Shown: positions 37,021 through 47,373, counted from the stretch's first letter. The stretch is DNA of 64,000 nucleotides from Daejeonella sp. (GCF_030684675.1 NZ_JAUXXZ010000043.1:99566-163565), one strand, 5' to 3'. A program made the numbers and translations. The notes: generated by a model not told the origin, from the sequence alone.

Positions 37021-39117
37021 TTGGAAAAGAATTATAAGAGATATACAGTTACTGCAGCACTTCCTTACACAAATGGACCAGTTCATATCGGGCATTTGGC
37101 GGGGGTATATATTCCGGCAGATATTTATGTCAGGTATCTCAGATCAAAAGGGAGGGATGTCATATTTGTTTGCGGATCTGATGAACACGGAGTTCCAATT
37201 ACTCTTAAAGCCCGTAAGGAGGGTATATTACCACAACAGGTGGTAGATAAATACCATAAAGCCATAGGTGATTCATTTCGCGATTTTGGGGTATCCTTTA
37301 ATATTTATCACCGCACTTCTTCAGAAACTCATCATGATACTGCATCAGGATTTTTCAGAACACTATATGATAAGGGTGTTTTCAATGAAGAAGAAACCGA
37401 GCAGTATTTTGATGAAAAAGCTGGTCAGTTTTTGGCCGACCGATATATTATTGGAACCTGTCCAAATTGTGGGAATGAGGAAGCTTATGGTGATCAGTGT
37501 GAAAAGTGTGGTACTTCTCTTAGTCCGACAGAACTGATCAATCCACATTCAACCCTATCAGGAGCTCAGCCAGTTTTAAAGAAAACCAGAAACTGGTTTC
37601 TTCCTTTGGATAAAATGCAGCCTCAAATAGAAGCCTATATCGACTCCCATAAGGAATGGCGTGCAAATGTGTATGGGCAATGTAAATCATGGCTTAACGG
37701 CGGCCTGCATCCGCGTGCGATGACCCGTGACCTCGACTGGGGTGTTAAAGTTCCGGTTGAAGGTGCTGACGGAAAAGTATTGTATGTATGGTTTGAAGCA
37801 CCTATCGGGTATATCTCGGGTACCAAAGACCTTTGTGATCCTGCCTTAAGTGCGGAGAAGAAATCTGAATATTATTTAAATGAAGCATTAAAACCTACAG
37901 ATAGCTGGGAGAAATACTGGTATGCTGAGGATACCAAACTGGTTCATTTCATAGGCAAGGATAATATTGTATTCCATTGTATCATATTTCCTGCAATACT
38001 TATGGCACATGAGCAGTATCATCTTCCCGATAATGTTCCGGCCAACGAGTTTTTGAATCTCGAAGGTGATAAGATCTCTACGTCCAGAAACTGGGCGGTT
38101 TGGTTGCATGAGTATCTTCAGGATTTTCCAAATAAGCAGGATGTATTGCGATACGTTTTAACAGCTACTGCACCTGAGACCAAAGACAATGATTTTACAT
38201 GGAAGGATTTTCAGGCCCGAAATAATAATGAACTAGTGGCCATTTTTGGAAATTTTGTGAACCGTGTTTTGGTATTATCCCATAAGTATTTTGATGGAAA
38301 GGTATTGATGGGTTCTGAACTTACATCTGTGGATCGTGGCGTCCTGGAAGAATTAAAGGAATACCCGGTTAAGATTGCATCATCTATTGAGCAATATCGT
38401 TTCAGGGAAGCTTTAAGCGAATTCATGAATCTGGCCCGTTTAGGAAATAAATATCTGGCTGATGCTGAACCCTGGAAACTAATTAAGACGGATGAAGAGC
38501 GTGTAAAAACAATTCTCAATATTGGATTGCAGATTACCTCTAATCTTGCCATACTGGCACAGGCACTCCTTCCGTTCAGTTCTGACAAGCTGTTTCAAAT
38601 GCTGAACCAGGATAAACTTGAATGGGATAAAGCCGGAACTGCTGATTTGCTGCCAATCGGGCATCAATTGAATGAGGCAAGTTTACTTTTTGAAAAGATA
38701 GAGGATGATGCAGTTGAAGCACAAATTAAAAAGCTGATGGATAGCAAAAATGCCAATGAACTGGCAAACAGGAAGGCTGAAGATTCAAAACCAAACATCA
38801 GTTTTGACCAATTTGCGGCTATGGATATCCGGGTCGGGACGATTCTGGCGGCTGAAAAAGTCGCAAAAACAAAAAAACTATTGAAGCTTCAGATTGATAC
38901 CGGGATTGATCAGCGTACCATTGTTTCAGGAATTGCAGAGTATTTTGAACCTGAAAATATCATTGGCAAGCAGGTTTCAGTATTGATTAATCTGGAGCCC
39001 AGGGAGATCAAGGGAATATTATCGCAGGGAATGATTCTAATGGCTGAAAATTCGGATGGAAATCTTAGTTTTGTGGCTCCTCCTGTAGGCATGAATAATG
39101 GCAGTGTGGTAAGGTAA
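37021..39117 (+). CDS. metG: Methionyl-tRNA synthetase with C-terminal tRNA-binding domain
   Basis: A 698-residue class I synthetase charging tRNA-Met. The signature HIGH is at 22-25, the four zinc-type cysteines are in CPNC...CEKC near 140-160, and the KMSKS loop reads KISTS, as in other Bacteroidota. After the anticodon-binding helical part, the last about 110 residues form an EMAP/Trbp111-like domain ([14 protein letters not shown]) that binds tRNA and aids dimerisation. No in-frame ATG lies upstream of the conserved N-terminus; TTG at 37021 (Met-Glu-Lys-Asn-Tyr) fits family length and lies about 35 bases after the predicted transcript start. Followed at once by a tRNA gene. Essential housekeeping gene. 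Confidence 0.95.
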   Translation: MEKNYKRYTVTAALPYTNGPVHIGHLAGVYIPADIYVRYLRSKGRDVIFVCGSDEHGVPITLKARKEGILPQQVVDKYHKAIGDSFRDFGVSFNIYHRTSSETHHDTASGFFRTLYDKGVFNEEETEQYFDEKAGQFLADRYIIGTCPNCGNEEAYGDQCEKCGTSLSPTELINPHSTLSGAQPVLKKTRNWFLPLDKMQPQIEAYIDSHKEWRANVYGQCKSWLNGGLHPRAMTRDLDWGVKVPVEGADGKVLYVWFEAPIGYISGTKDLCDPALSAEKKSEYYLNEALKPTDSWEKYWYAEDTKLVHFIGKDNIVFHCIIFPAILMAHEQYHLPDNVPANEFLNLEGDKISTSRNWAVWLHEYLQDFPNKQDVLRYVLTATAPETKDNDFTWKDFQARNNNELVAIFGNFVNRVLVLSHKYFDGKVLMGSELTSVDRGVLEELKEYPVKIASSIEQYRFREALSEFMNLARLGNKYLADAEPWKLIKTDEERVKTILNIGLQITSNLAILAQALLPFSSDKLFQMLNQDKLEWDKAGTADLLPIGHQLNEASLLFEKIEDDAVEAQIKKLMDSKNANELANRKAEDSKPNISFDQFAAMDIRVGTILAAEKVAKTKKLLKLQIDTGIDQRTIVSGIAEYFEPENIIGKQVSVLINLEPREIKGILSQGMILMAENSDGNLSFVAPPVGMNNGSVVR

Positions 39118-39123
39118 ATAATA

Positions 39124-39195
39124 GGTCCCGTAGTTCAACGGATAGAATAGAAGTTTCCTAAACTTTAGATGTGGGTTCGATTCCCGCCGGGACCA
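39124..39195 (+). tRNA. tRNA-Arg(CCT)
   Basis: A 72-base cloverleaf: acceptor GGTCCCG pairs with CGGGACC, D-stem GTTC/GAAT, anticodon stem GAAGT/ACTTT with loop TTCCTAA (anticodon CCT, reading AGG), T-arm GTGGG-TTCGATT-CCCGC, discriminator A. CCA is not encoded. It lies 6 bases after metG. No integrase or duplicated 3' end nearby marks it as an attachment site. Confidence 0.93.
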
Positions 39196-39241
39196 CAAAA
39201 TTTTTCTAAAAGATCTGAAATCTTCTGTTTATATTTCAAAC

Positions 39242-39988
39242 ATGAAAAAATTACTAATCTTTTGCCTTCTTCTCCTCTCCCAACTAAGTTTTGCAAAAAA
39301 AGCTGACAATCGCTATTTCGAATTAAGAGTTTACTATTGCAATCCGGGAAAACTGGATGCTTTAATTGACAGGTTCAGGGATCATGCGGTTCCATTGTTT
39401 AAAAAACATGGAATTGACGGACTTGGTTATTGGGTGCCGACTAATAATCCGGATAATGCATTCTATTATCTAATGGCATACCCTAGCAAAGAAGCAAGGG
39501 ATGCTTCCTGGAAAGAGTTTGGAAAAGATCCACAGTGGCAGGAAGCTGCGAAAAAATCTGAAGAAAATGGAAAATTAATTGCTCGGGCAAACATTTATTT
39601 TCTAAAGGCGGCAGATTTTACACCTAAAATTAAACCTTCAAAAGGTTCAGCAATGCGCACCTTCGAAATGCGGATCTATACTGCTATGCCAGAAAAGCTT
39701 CAGAATCTTGAGAACAGATTCAGGGATCATACCATGAAGATCTTTAAGAACAATGGCATGCAGAATGTAGCTTATTTTACAACTATTGAAAAGGATCCGG
39801 CTGATCAGGCTAAACTTCTGTATTTCCTGGCTTATCCAGATGAAGCAGCAGGTAAATTGGCTTGGCAAAATTTCCGTAAAGATCCTGAATGGATAAAAGC
39901 AAGTACTGCCTCTGAAGTAAATGGTAAACTGGTAGAAAAAGTCGAGTCGGTTTATATGAAACCTGCTGATTTTTCTAAAATAAAATAG
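39242..39988 (+). CDS. Secreted NIPSNAP-family protein
   Basis: A 248-residue protein with a signal peptide (about 1-18, ending SFA). Two tandem NIPSNAP domains follow, about 24-120 and 133-240, each with an E-x-R-x-Y strand (FELRVYY, FEMRIYT), an RFRDH helix, a YFLAYP or YYLMAYP strand and a WxxFxKDP helix. The family has a dimeric alpha-beta barrel fold; its function in bacteria is unclear. It stands alone between the tRNA and a strong terminator. The signal peptide implies a periplasmic location. Confidence 0.88.
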   Translation: MKKLLIFCLLLLSQLSFAKKADNRYFELRVYYCNPGKLDALIDRFRDHAVPLFKKHGIDGLGYWVPTNNPDNAFYYLMAYPSKEARDASWKEFGKDPQWQEAAKKSEENGKLIARANIYFLKAADFTPKIKPSKGSAMRTFEMRIYTAMPEKLQNLENRFRDHTMKIFKNNGMQNVAYFTTIEKDPADQAKLLYFLAYPDEAAGKLAWQNFRKDPEWIKASTASEVNGKLVEKVESVYMKPADFSKIK

Positions 39989-40032
39989 AAGGTTCCATTG
40001 ATCCGGGGATATCATTATAATTATAATAATTC

Positions 40033-40067
40033 AAAAAAGGGCTCTGTGGAAACAGGGTCCTTTTTTT
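40033..40067 (+). terminator. Rho-independent terminator after the NIPSNAP gene
   Basis: A-rich lead, stem with GGGCTCTG on the left and CAGGGTCC on the right around a short loop, then seven T. It sits 45 bases after the stop codon. Confidence 0.8.
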
Positions 40068-40100
40068 GAACATCATTTTAAAGGTGCAAGGGGATTTTTA

Positions 40101-40235
40101 CTAAAGCGCTTTTAGTACAATACTGCTATTGGGTTCAAAATCTACCAGAATAAAACCCGGATCCGTATTTCTGACCTTAACCATTCCTGCAGGTTTTTGA
40201 ACGAAAGCCCGGGCTTGAAGGGACCGGGCTTTCAT
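40101..40235 (-). CDS. Possible small protein (44 aa)
   Basis: An ATG-to-TAG frame 26 bases downstream of the DUF6702-like gene on the same strand. The product ends in a strand-rich stretch (VRNTDPGFILVDFEP) that looks like the tail of a beta-sandwich domain, so it may be a real small gene or the remnant of a longer one. Its first codons overlap a GC-rich hairpin (40203-40233, GAAAGCCCGG pairing with CCGGGCTTTC) that may instead be a terminator or regulatory structure. No family recognised. Confidence 0.3.
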   Translation of the reverse strand: MKARSLQARAFVQKPAGMVKVRNTDPGFILVDFEPNSSIVLKAL

Positions 40236-40261
40236 ATGTCATTAGGTTTGTTTATGTAGTC

Positions 40262-40750
40262 TTAAAACCTGATCAGACCCTTGTCTTTTCCCTTCAGCAG
40301 GATCAGGCTTTTTGGATTCTTATCCCGGTAAAAATTGATGATATTTTGCTGGCTGTCAAAATTTTTGTAGAGGATGCTGTTCCTTACAGTAACAGTTTCG
40401 GGTTTAGGTATTTTTTTTGCCTCCAGATAAAACCATGCGGCGTCCTCCTCGATCTCATATCCAAGGTAGGTTAATTCTACTTTTTTCCCGTTAATGCTGA
40501 TCTCATTGTGTTGCAAAATATACTGCTTGAGCTTTCTTTTCAGATCGGGTTTATCTTTGGGCTTCAGTAAATCTATTTTGCTATTGTAAAGATCACTTAG
40601 TTCAACTTCCAGGTCATCCCAGAAAATCTTTTGAGATATTTCCAGGCTAGCCTTCGCTTGATTGTATTTAATCTCCGTAAGACTTATGAAAAACGGGTGG
40701 AATATACTCTGAATGATCAGGAATAAGGAAATTAAAAATGAATTTATCAT
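40262..40750 (-). CDS. DUF6702-like exported protein
   Basis: A 162-residue protein with an N-terminal hydrophobic signal segment (about 1-19) followed by HPFFISLTEIKYN and IFWDDLE, the pattern of a Bacteroidota family often found beside M1 metallopeptidase genes. The ATG at 40750 gives a normal signal peptide; a longer frame upstream begins in unlikely polar sequence. It is divergent from the M1 peptidase gene with a 200-base gap. Function unknown; the neighbour suggests a periplasmic link. Confidence 0.7.
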   Translation of the reverse strand: MINSFLISLFLIIQSIFHPFFISLTEIKYNQAKASLEISQKIFWDDLEVELSDLYNSKIDLLKPKDKPDLKRKLKQYILQHNEISINGKKVELTYLGYEIEEDAAWFYLEAKKIPKPETVTVRNSILYKNFDSQQNIINFYRDKNPKSLILLKGKDKGLIRF

Positions 40751-40951
40751 ATAGCGGGATATTTGTTGCAAATTATAGATAATCTGATTAACCTGGATTT
40801 TTATTTGGCATTCTGACAAAATTTTGATGAGTATATTCTTTTAATTCCCCGCAGGCTGAGTATCTTAGAGCATGTTTTATCAACAGGATTGACCATTGTT
40901 CAGGAATACTGATAAGCCATTTCTAATTGTATTACTCCTTTTTAACTGATA

Positions 40952-43282
40952 ATGAAAAGAATTTCAATTGCATCAGTAATTTTATTGCTTTGCGGATTTA
41001 CATCCTTTGCCCAGCAGGCCGAACAAAATCATGCTGAGCGTTTTGAACAACTGGGAACCAGCCTTCGTTCTCCGAATGTGTACCGTACTGCTTCCGGTGC
41101 TCCGGGACATATGTACTGGCAGCAGAAAGCAGATCATGAAATTGTGGTAGAGCTGAATGATGAAAATCAGTCTATAAAAGGCTGGCAGAAAATCACTTAT
41201 CATAATTATTCTCCGGATCCCCTTTCTTATTTATGGATCCAGCTGGATCAGAATCAGAGAGCGAAAGATTCTAACACGCCAAAAGTTACTGAAAGCAGAA
41301 TCTCTCCAAATATGAGCTTGAGTCAGTTGGGGGGTATTTTATGGCATGATCAGGATCTGGGTTACAAGATCCTGTCAGTTAAGGACCTTTCAGGGAGGGA
41401 TATTCCTGTAACTGTGAATAAAACAATGATGAGGCTGAACCTTCCTGAACCGCTTAAGCCCGGAGCTGCAATTGAGTTCACCATGGACTGGACCTTCAAC
41501 ATTCACGACAGAATTAGTTTTATTGGCGGTCGTCCGGGTTATGAATTCTTTGCAAAGGATGGAAATTATCTCTATACCATGGCAGAATGGTTTCCAAGAA
41601 TGGCTGTTTATTCAGATTTTCAGGGATGGCAGCATAAACAATTTCTGGGTAGAGGAGAGTTTGCTCTGACTTTTGGAGATTATAAAGTAAAAATTACAGT
41701 TCCTGCCGATCATATGGTTGGTGCAACCGGGGTTCTTCAGAATCCTGAAGCTGTTTTAAGCTCTGTTGAGCTGAAAAGATGGGAAGAGGCGAAGAAAAGC
41801 TATGATAAGCCTGTTATAATAAGAACACAGGCTGAAGCAGAAAAACTTGAAAAAGGCCGCTCAAAAGATAAAAAGACCTGGATCTTCCATGCACAGAATG
41901 TAAGAGATTTTGCCTGGACATCTTCCCGTAAATTTATCTGGGATGCAATGGCCGTCAAACAGAAAGAAAAGGATGTTATGGCCATGTCTTATTACGGTAA
42001 GGAGGCTAACCCCCTTTGGGAGCAGTATTCAACTAAAGTGGTTGCACATACTATTAAATCGTATGGATCAAAGACTTTTGACTATCCTTATCCGGTTGCC
42101 ATCTCTGTGGAAGCTTCAAATGGCATGGAATACCCTATGATCTGTTTTAATCATGGCCGCACTGATTCTGACGGAACTTATTCTGATGCAATTAAATACG
42201 GGATGATCTCTGTAATTATACATGAAGTTGGGCATAATTTCTTCCCGATGATCGTGAATTCAGATGAGCGTCAGTGGACCTGGATGGACGAGGGATTAAA
42301 TTCTTTTATGCAGTTTATGGCCGAACAGGAATGGGATAGAAATTATCCGTCCAAAAGAGGCCCGGCCCATAAGATCGTCCCCTACATGAGAAGTGAAAAA
42401 AATCTGCTTGAACCGATCATGACCAATTCTGAGAACATTGTCCAGTTTGGGCCTAATGCCTACTCCAAGCCTGCCACAGCCTTAAATATTCTGAGAGAAA
42501 CTGTAATGGGAAGAGAGCTTTTTGATTATTCATTCAGGCAATATGCACAGAGGTGGATGTTTAAGCATCCTACCCCGGATGATTTCTTCCGTACGATGGA
42601 AGATGCCTCAGCAGTTGATCTGGATTGGTTCTGGAAGGGATGGTTCTTCAAGACTGAGCCTGTGGATATTTCTCTGGAATCTGTCAGCTGGTTCAAACTG
42701 GATAACCGCAGTCTGGCTCAAAAGCAGTCTGATGAAAAGAAGGTATCAGAAAAAGAGGAAAGTTTTGTCAGTAAGACGAATAATATCAAAGACAATCCCA
42801 AAACGATAGTAGAATCAGATCCTTCTACCCGTGATTTCTACAATTCTTATAATCCATTCAGTGTGACTCCTGAAGATGAGAAGGCATACTCTGATTTTAT
42901 AGCTGGATTAAGTCCGAAAGAGAAAGAATTGTTGAACAGCGGTTTGAACTTTTATGAGATCAGGTTTAAAAATGTGGGAGGTTTGGTAATGCCGCTGATC
43001 GTTCAGTTCAATTATAGTGATGGCAGTTCTGAAATCGAAAGAATTCCGGCCGAGATCTGGAGATTAAATGAATCAGAAGTTTACAAGGTGTTTGGAAAGA
43101 AAAAGGAAGTGAAAAATATTGTGCTTGACCCTTTCCGTGAAACCGCAGATATCGATGAAGGGAATAACCTTTGGCCAAGACAGTTTCTGCCCGGCAGATT
43201 TGAACTTTTTAAAGAGAATAATAGTGGGAGAGGTACAGCCGGCGGGGATAATCCAATGAAAAGTGCAAATAAAAAGAACTGA
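40952..43282 (+). CDS. M1-family zinc metallopeptidase
   Basis: A 776-residue exported aminopeptidase-like enzyme (signal peptide 1-20, ending SFA-Q). The zinc site is HEVGH near 424-428 with the third ligand in WMDEGLNSF downstream, the normal HExxH-x18-E spacing. The GAMEN-equivalent exopeptidase motif reads SNGMEYP. A C-terminal strand-rich part follows, ending in a low-complexity Lys/Asn tail. Likely periplasmic or outer-membrane-associated peptide degradation. It is divergent from the DUF6702-like gene and ends at a bidirectional terminator. Confidence 0.92.
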   Translation: MKRISIASVILLLCGFTSFAQQAEQNHAERFEQLGTSLRSPNVYRTASGAPGHMYWQQKADHEIVVELNDENQSIKGWQKITYHNYSPDPLSYLWIQLDQNQRAKDSNTPKVTESRISPNMSLSQLGGILWHDQDLGYKILSVKDLSGRDIPVTVNKTMMRLNLPEPLKPGAAIEFTMDWTFNIHDRISFIGGRPGYEFFAKDGNYLYTMAEWFPRMAVYSDFQGWQHKQFLGRGEFALTFGDYKVKITVPADHMVGATGVLQNPEAVLSSVELKRWEEAKKSYDKPVIIRTQAEAEKLEKGRSKDKKTWIFHAQNVRDFAWTSSRKFIWDAMAVKQKEKDVMAMSYYGKEANPLWEQYSTKVVAHTIKSYGSKTFDYPYPVAISVEASNGMEYPMICFNHGRTDSDGTYSDAIKYGMISVIIHEVGHNFFPMIVNSDERQWTWMDEGLNSFMQFMAEQEWDRNYPSKRGPAHKIVPYMRSEKNLLEPIMTNSENIVQFGPNAYSKPATALNILRETVMGRELFDYSFRQYAQRWMFKHPTPDDFFRTMEDASAVDLDWFWKGWFFKTEPVDISLESVSWFKLDNRSLAQKQSDEKKVSEKEESFVSKTNNIKDNPKTIVESDPSTRDFYNSYNPFSVTPEDEKAYSDFIAGLSPKEKELLNSGLNFYEIRFKNVGGLVMPLIVQFNYSDGSSEIERIPAEIWRLNESEVYKVFGKKKEVKNIVLDPFRETADIDEGNNLWPRQFLPGRFELFKENNSGRGTAGGDNPMKSANKKN

Positions 43283-43305
43283 TCACAAACCAGATTTAAT
43301 TTAAT

Positions 43306-43338
43306 GAAGAAGCCCTGAAATTAATTCAGGGCTTCTTC
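43306..43338. terminator. Bidirectional terminator between convergent genes
   Basis: A near-perfect 14-base-pair hairpin, GAAGAAGCCCTGAA pairing with TTCAGGGCTTCTTC, between the M1 peptidase and the converging PIG-L gene. No long T-run, but it is symmetric and well placed. Confidence 0.7.
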
Positions 43339-43362
43339 ATTATACTGTAATGGTTCGTTGAT

Positions 43363-44385
43363 CTATTTGGATACAGCATTTTTCTCAATATAATCAGGTA
43401 ATACCGAAACAGGTGCACCAATATAATGATATGCTTCTGCCCATTCAAGACCATATTTCTTACCCACTTCTCTGTCTGAAGGTGTACCTCTCTGGGTCAT
43501 AGAGTCTTTGTCCAGAACAAAGTGTTTTATATAATTGGAGTCTGCTGATTCATCCGTATCACCAAGTATTGGTAATTTTTTACCCTGTTCAGCAAGTCTC
43601 TTTCTGATTCTTGAGCCATTATTGCCTCCGGGGCCTTGAGTAGTGATTACAACGTTGCTTTCAACCTTTTTATCAATATGTTTCGATATGTCAACAATTC
43701 GGTTTACCAGTTGCGGGCCTCTCGCGAAGTAATAGCGTTCTTTTACACCGTAAGGTTTTACCGCATCCAGTTGTTCAGGATAATCGACACTGCCCGACAT
43801 CCATCGTGCAGCTTCAACCGCCTGGGCAGTTACATAATGATCCGGATTTTCTTCGTAGTGTCCCCATGGGTCATAACTGAAAATGGTATCCACTTTCAAA
43901 AGCCTGAACAGGAATATTAATCTTCCCTTAATTTCCTGGGTATTGTATTCATCCATACGATGGTTACGGTATCCAAGATTATATACTTTTTTAAGTCCCA
44001 GAACTTTGGCCACTTTATCATTATCCCTTTCATTATTCAGAACCCTGTCACCATCGGTTCCACCACCTGCTGCATCATCATTTGTGGTTCTGATAAGGTA
44101 ACCTGTATAACCTTCGCTAATCAGTTTTGCGATAGTGCCACCTGCAAATAAAGTAGAGTCATCAACATGTGGTTGGATTACAGCCAGTACTTTTCCCTCA
44201 TGGGGTCTTCCGGAAACACTTCTCTCAATAACAATTCCATCGTCTTCTGCCATTTTATTGGCTTTGGCTTCAGTTGTAGGAGCATTTTCAGCTGCCTTTG
44301 CTTCTGAGCCCAGCAGGGTAGCATATGTTGCAGGTATTAATGCACCTGCTGCCAGTCCACTGCTTATAAATTTTCTTCTTTCCAT
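43363..44385 (-). CDS. PIG-L family deacetylase with Tat-type signal
   Basis: A 340-residue protein. The N-terminus MERRKFISSG followed by an Ala-rich hydrophobic stretch is a twin-arginine signal. The PIG-L/LmbE motif is PHVDD (H73, D75, D76), with the second histidine cluster in PWGHYEENPDHY. Such enzymes are zinc-dependent de-N-acetylases acting on N-acetylglucosamine-type or related substrates; the substrate here is not known. It converges on the M1 peptidase gene, and a terminator lies between them. Confidence 0.88.
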   Translation of the reverse strand: MERRKFISSGLAAGALIPATYATLLGSEAKAAENAPTTEAKANKMAEDDGIVIERSVSGRPHEGKVLAVIQPHVDDSTLFAGGTIAKLISEGYTGYLIRTTNDDAAGGGTDGDRVLNNERDNDKVAKVLGLKKVYNLGYRNHRMDEYNTQEIKGRLIFLFRLLKVDTIFSYDPWGHYEENPDHYVTAQAVEAARWMSGSVDYPEQLDAVKPYGVKERYYFARGPQLVNRIVDISKHIDKKVESNVVITTQGPGGNNGSRIRKRLAEQGKKLPILGDTDESADSNYIKHFVLDKDSMTQRGTPSDREVGKKYGLEWAEAYHYIGAPVSVLPDYIEKNAVSK

Positions 44386-44444
44386 ATTAGAATATTTTCT
44401 ATTTCTAATATAGATATTCCTGAGTTTATAAGAAGTTTATAAAT

Positions 44445-44475
44445 AAAAAAGCTGCCCTGTTTGGGGCAGCTTTTT
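44445..44475 (-). terminator. Terminator of the outer-membrane protein gene
   Basis: Stem AAAAAGCTGCCC pairing with GGGGCAGCTTTTT, so a T-run follows the stem in both directions. It is 19 bases after the stop codon of the 959-residue gene and also precedes the PIG-L gene. Confidence 0.75.
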
Positions 44476-44493
44476 AGAATGCTTATTGAAATA

Positions 44494-47373
44494 TCAGAAA
44501 TTACCCGGACCGTTACCTTGTCTCATACCTGGGCCCATTCCCGGACCACCCATACCGGGTCTCATACCAGGGCCCATTTGCTGCTGCTCTGGTTGTTTTC
44601 CACTGAATTTTTGTAGTCTCATGGTAAAGCTTAACATGAAATATCTTGATAAGCGATTACTTTGACTATCAGTGATCACGTTTCCTGTTACAGAACGGGA
44701 TACACTGGTATTTTCATTGAGCAGGTCATATCCCTGAAATCTTAAAGAAGCACGTTTGTCTTTAAAGAACTGCTTTTCAAGATAAGTATTGATAATAAAT
44801 GGATTAACTGCTAATGAGCTGCTGTATCCATTATTAAATGATTTGCTAAGATCTGAACCTATCAACCAGGTTTTCAGAAAATAAACTTTATTGCTGAAAT
44901 TCAATGAATAAGTTGAAACCTTCGTATTGTTATTGGTAATGGCATCATTCGTATTGGTATTTAAGCTGTATCTCAATCCCGGATTGAATTCAAGATTCTT
45001 GTTTGGATTGATCTGCATATTCAGACCCTGCGAAAAGATCCAGTTCTTGCCGGTATTCTTTACGTTATCAGTATAGGAAATGTTATTGATGTAATTGGCT
45101 GATCCATTGAATGAGAACACATATTTCTTTTCCTGGAAAGGTTTGGAGAAATTATAGAATGCATTCGCTGTATAATAACCATCTGTATTGAGGTAACGGG
45201 TTTCCTGAACCAGACCAACAGCCGGATCCATTGATCGAATGATGTTCGAAACGATCTTATTTTCCGTAAAGTTTCCGGATACATTAAAAAATAACACATC
45301 TCCGGAATTGAAATTGAAATTATTATACCTAAAAGTAAGGAAATGTGAGAATTCAGCTCCAAGATTTGGATTTCCGTACACAGGGTACTGCGGGTTTGAA
45401 ATATCCGGTGTTGGCTGTAATTGAATATAGGTTGGTTCATTTGCCCGGCCAAAGTAAAATGCATTTACAGCTCTGGTTCTTGAGAAATTATAAGAGTAAC
45501 GAGCAGAAGGGATAATGTTAAAACCTGTGTTCCTGTTAGGAGTAGTAACACCATTAACCACGGATCTGCCCTCCAGAACACTGGGCTGAGCACTTAGGCC
45601 AAAGGAATAATTGTACTTTTTCTCATTAAATCTGTAATTCACTCCAAACCTGTTGGTACTGAATGAATAATTAAAATCATTGCTCAGGCTTGTATTATAG
45701 CTATAAGTTCCACCCGGAGTAATATCATAGGTTTCCCTTTCATTTCTGTAGGTTGTAGTGCTATGATTATAATTGAACTCCAGATTTGATTTTAAGCTAA
45801 GTGGCTCATTATAAGATAGGTTAGTATTAATGTTGGAATTTCTGTTATTATCGTACAATTCCTGATTTCTATAAACATTTGTATTTCTGCCCCCGACAAT
45901 ATAGTTGATATATTGAGTCAGCTGATCATCTTCCTGTTTGGTTTTGGCATTATTGGCTGAAGCGAACAAGGATAGATTTCTTCCTCTTTTTTTAAGACGA
46001 TGGTTCAGTAAGAGGGTTGCTCCGAAATTAGGATTTTTGGAATCAGTATTATTAAGTGTTGTACCGTCTGAGCTTAGCCGGCCATTATCATATTGTAAAT
46101 AGCTTGTATTTCCGTTATCAACCGATGATCCATAGCTGAATGAAGGACTGAATTTAATAAAGTTTACACTGTCCGGACGGTATTCAAGATTCCAGCCGAA
46201 TCGGTGATTATTATTGATCAGATTTTTTAACGAATTCTGGTTGGTTGAAATAAGTGAATTCTGAAAATTGTTTTGTTGCAACTGATCACTTATCACGTCG
46301 TTATCCCGATTCGAAAAACTATAATTCCCGTATGAACTTACTTTTTTACCATAATCCTTACGATAATTAAGTCCGACAGATCCTACTGAAGTAAGTCCAT
46401 CACTGTTGTTTCCACCCTGGAAACCACCACCTCCCATACCGCCGCCACCCTGAAAGCGCATACCGCCACCGCCACCACCGCCAACATTCTGTACCCGGGC
46501 ACCACCGCCGCCGCCACCAAATCCGCCGCCAGCACCGAAATTGAAGACTGAGCTATTGGTGTTGTTCAGATTCCCGATAAATGAAAACTGTTCAGAATTA
46601 TTATAGGTATTAGCTGTCAATGAAGCCTGATAGCGTTCTTTATCACCACCTCCAACTGTACCTCTGGCGAAATAGCCTTTATTTTTATCTGCTCTGATCG
46701 TAAAGTTCAGAATCTTTTCAGGATCTCCGTTTCTAATCCCGGTCAGGTTTGCCTGATCTCCATAGTCGTCGATGATCTGAGCAGATTCAAGGATATCTGC
46801 AGGAAGCTGTTGGGTAGCGGTTTTAACATCGCCACCAAAAAAATCTTTTCCATTTACCCTGACTCTGGTAATTGCCTTACCCTGAGCTGTAACATTACCA
46901 TCTTTATCCACCTCAACTCCAGGCAATCTCTTCAGAAGATCTTCAGCCAGTGCATTTTCCCGGAGTGGGTAATCGGATGCCCTGTAAATGATTGTATCCT
47001 CTTTTATAATAACAGAAGGAATACCTGAAATAACAACTTCAGAAAGCACTCTGCTCTCTGCCTTCAGACTGATTGGGTCTAATTTGATTGCTGTATCACC
47101 GTCTTTGTATAAAAACCTTTTATTTAAGGGCCGGTAGCCTAAACTCGATACAGTTAAAAGGAAAGTTGAGGATTTAACCCCTTTAAAAATAAAGTTTCCG
47201 TCAACATCAGTCCGGGTAAATAAAGTGTCTTTGCCGGCGATGTATTTTACTGTGGCAGCAATAATACTGGTACCCGTGGAATCCTGTACCACTCCACTTA
47301 TATCACGGCTTGTTTGTGCAGTAGCACCATAGCTAATAAAAAAGCCGATCATTAAGGGTAACAGTTTTTTCAT
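44494..47373 (-). CDS. TonB-receptor-like outer-membrane beta-barrel protein with Gly-rich loop
   Basis: A 959-residue outer-membrane protein: signal peptide (1-19), carboxypeptidase-regulatory-like domain (about 23-110, ISGVVQDSTG), a plug-like segment (about 130-240) and a long C-terminal barrel ending in aromatic strands. It belongs to the OMP_b-brl_3-like group related to TonB-dependent receptors but without an obvious SusD partner. Two low-complexity stretches stand out: a Gly-rich loop (about 280-325, runs of G broken by F, M, R) and a C-terminal tail of Gly/Met/Pro repeats. A secreted protein with a Gly/Tyr/Arg-rich region is coded 62 bases upstream, probably in the same transcript. 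Ligand unknown. Confidence 0.88.
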   Translation of the reverse strand: MKKLLPLMIGFFISYGATAQTSRDISGVVQDSTGTSIIAATVKYIAGKDTLFTRTDVDGNFIFKGVKSSTFLLTVSSLGYRPLNKRFLYKDGDTAIKLDPISLKAESRVLSEVVISGIPSVIIKEDTIIYRASDYPLRENALAEDLLKRLPGVEVDKDGNVTAQGKAITRVRVNGKDFFGGDVKTATQQLPADILESAQIIDDYGDQANLTGIRNGDPEKILNFTIRADKNKGYFARGTVGGGDKERYQASLTANTYNNSEQFSFIGNLNNTNSSVFNFGAGGGFGGGGGGARVQNVGGGGGGGMRFQGGGGMGGGGFQGGNNSDGLTSVGSVGLNYRKDYGKKVSSYGNYSFSNRDNDVISDQLQQNNFQNSLISTNQNSLKNLINNNHRFGWNLEYRPDSVNFIKFSPSFSYGSSVDNGNTSYLQYDNGRLSSDGTTLNNTDSKNPNFGATLLLNHRLKKRGRNLSLFASANNAKTKQEDDQLTQYINYIVGGRNTNVYRNQELYDNNRNSNINTNLSYNEPLSLKSNLEFNYNHSTTTYRNERETYDITPGGTYSYNTSLSNDFNYSFSTNRFGVNYRFNEKKYNYSFGLSAQPSVLEGRSVVNGVTTPNRNTGFNIIPSARYSYNFSRTRAVNAFYFGRANEPTYIQLQPTPDISNPQYPVYGNPNLGAEFSHFLTFRYNNFNFNSGDVLFFNVSGNFTENKIVSNIIRSMDPAVGLVQETRYLNTDGYYTANAFYNFSKPFQEKKYVFSFNGSANYINNISYTDNVKNTGKNWIFSQGLNMQINPNKNLEFNPGLRYSLNTNTNDAITNNNTKVSTYSLNFSNKVYFLKTWLIGSDLSKSFNNGYSSSLAVNPFIINTYLEKQFFKDKRASLRFQGYDLLNENTSVSRSVTGNVITDSQSNRLSRYFMLSFTMRLQKFSGKQPEQQQMGPGMRPGMGGPGMGPGMRQGNGPGNF

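Noticed and set aside
39124..39195. tRNA-Arg as an attachment site for the lipopeptide island
   Set aside because: No integrase and no repeated tRNA 3' end were seen, and the tRNA is separated from the cluster by metG.
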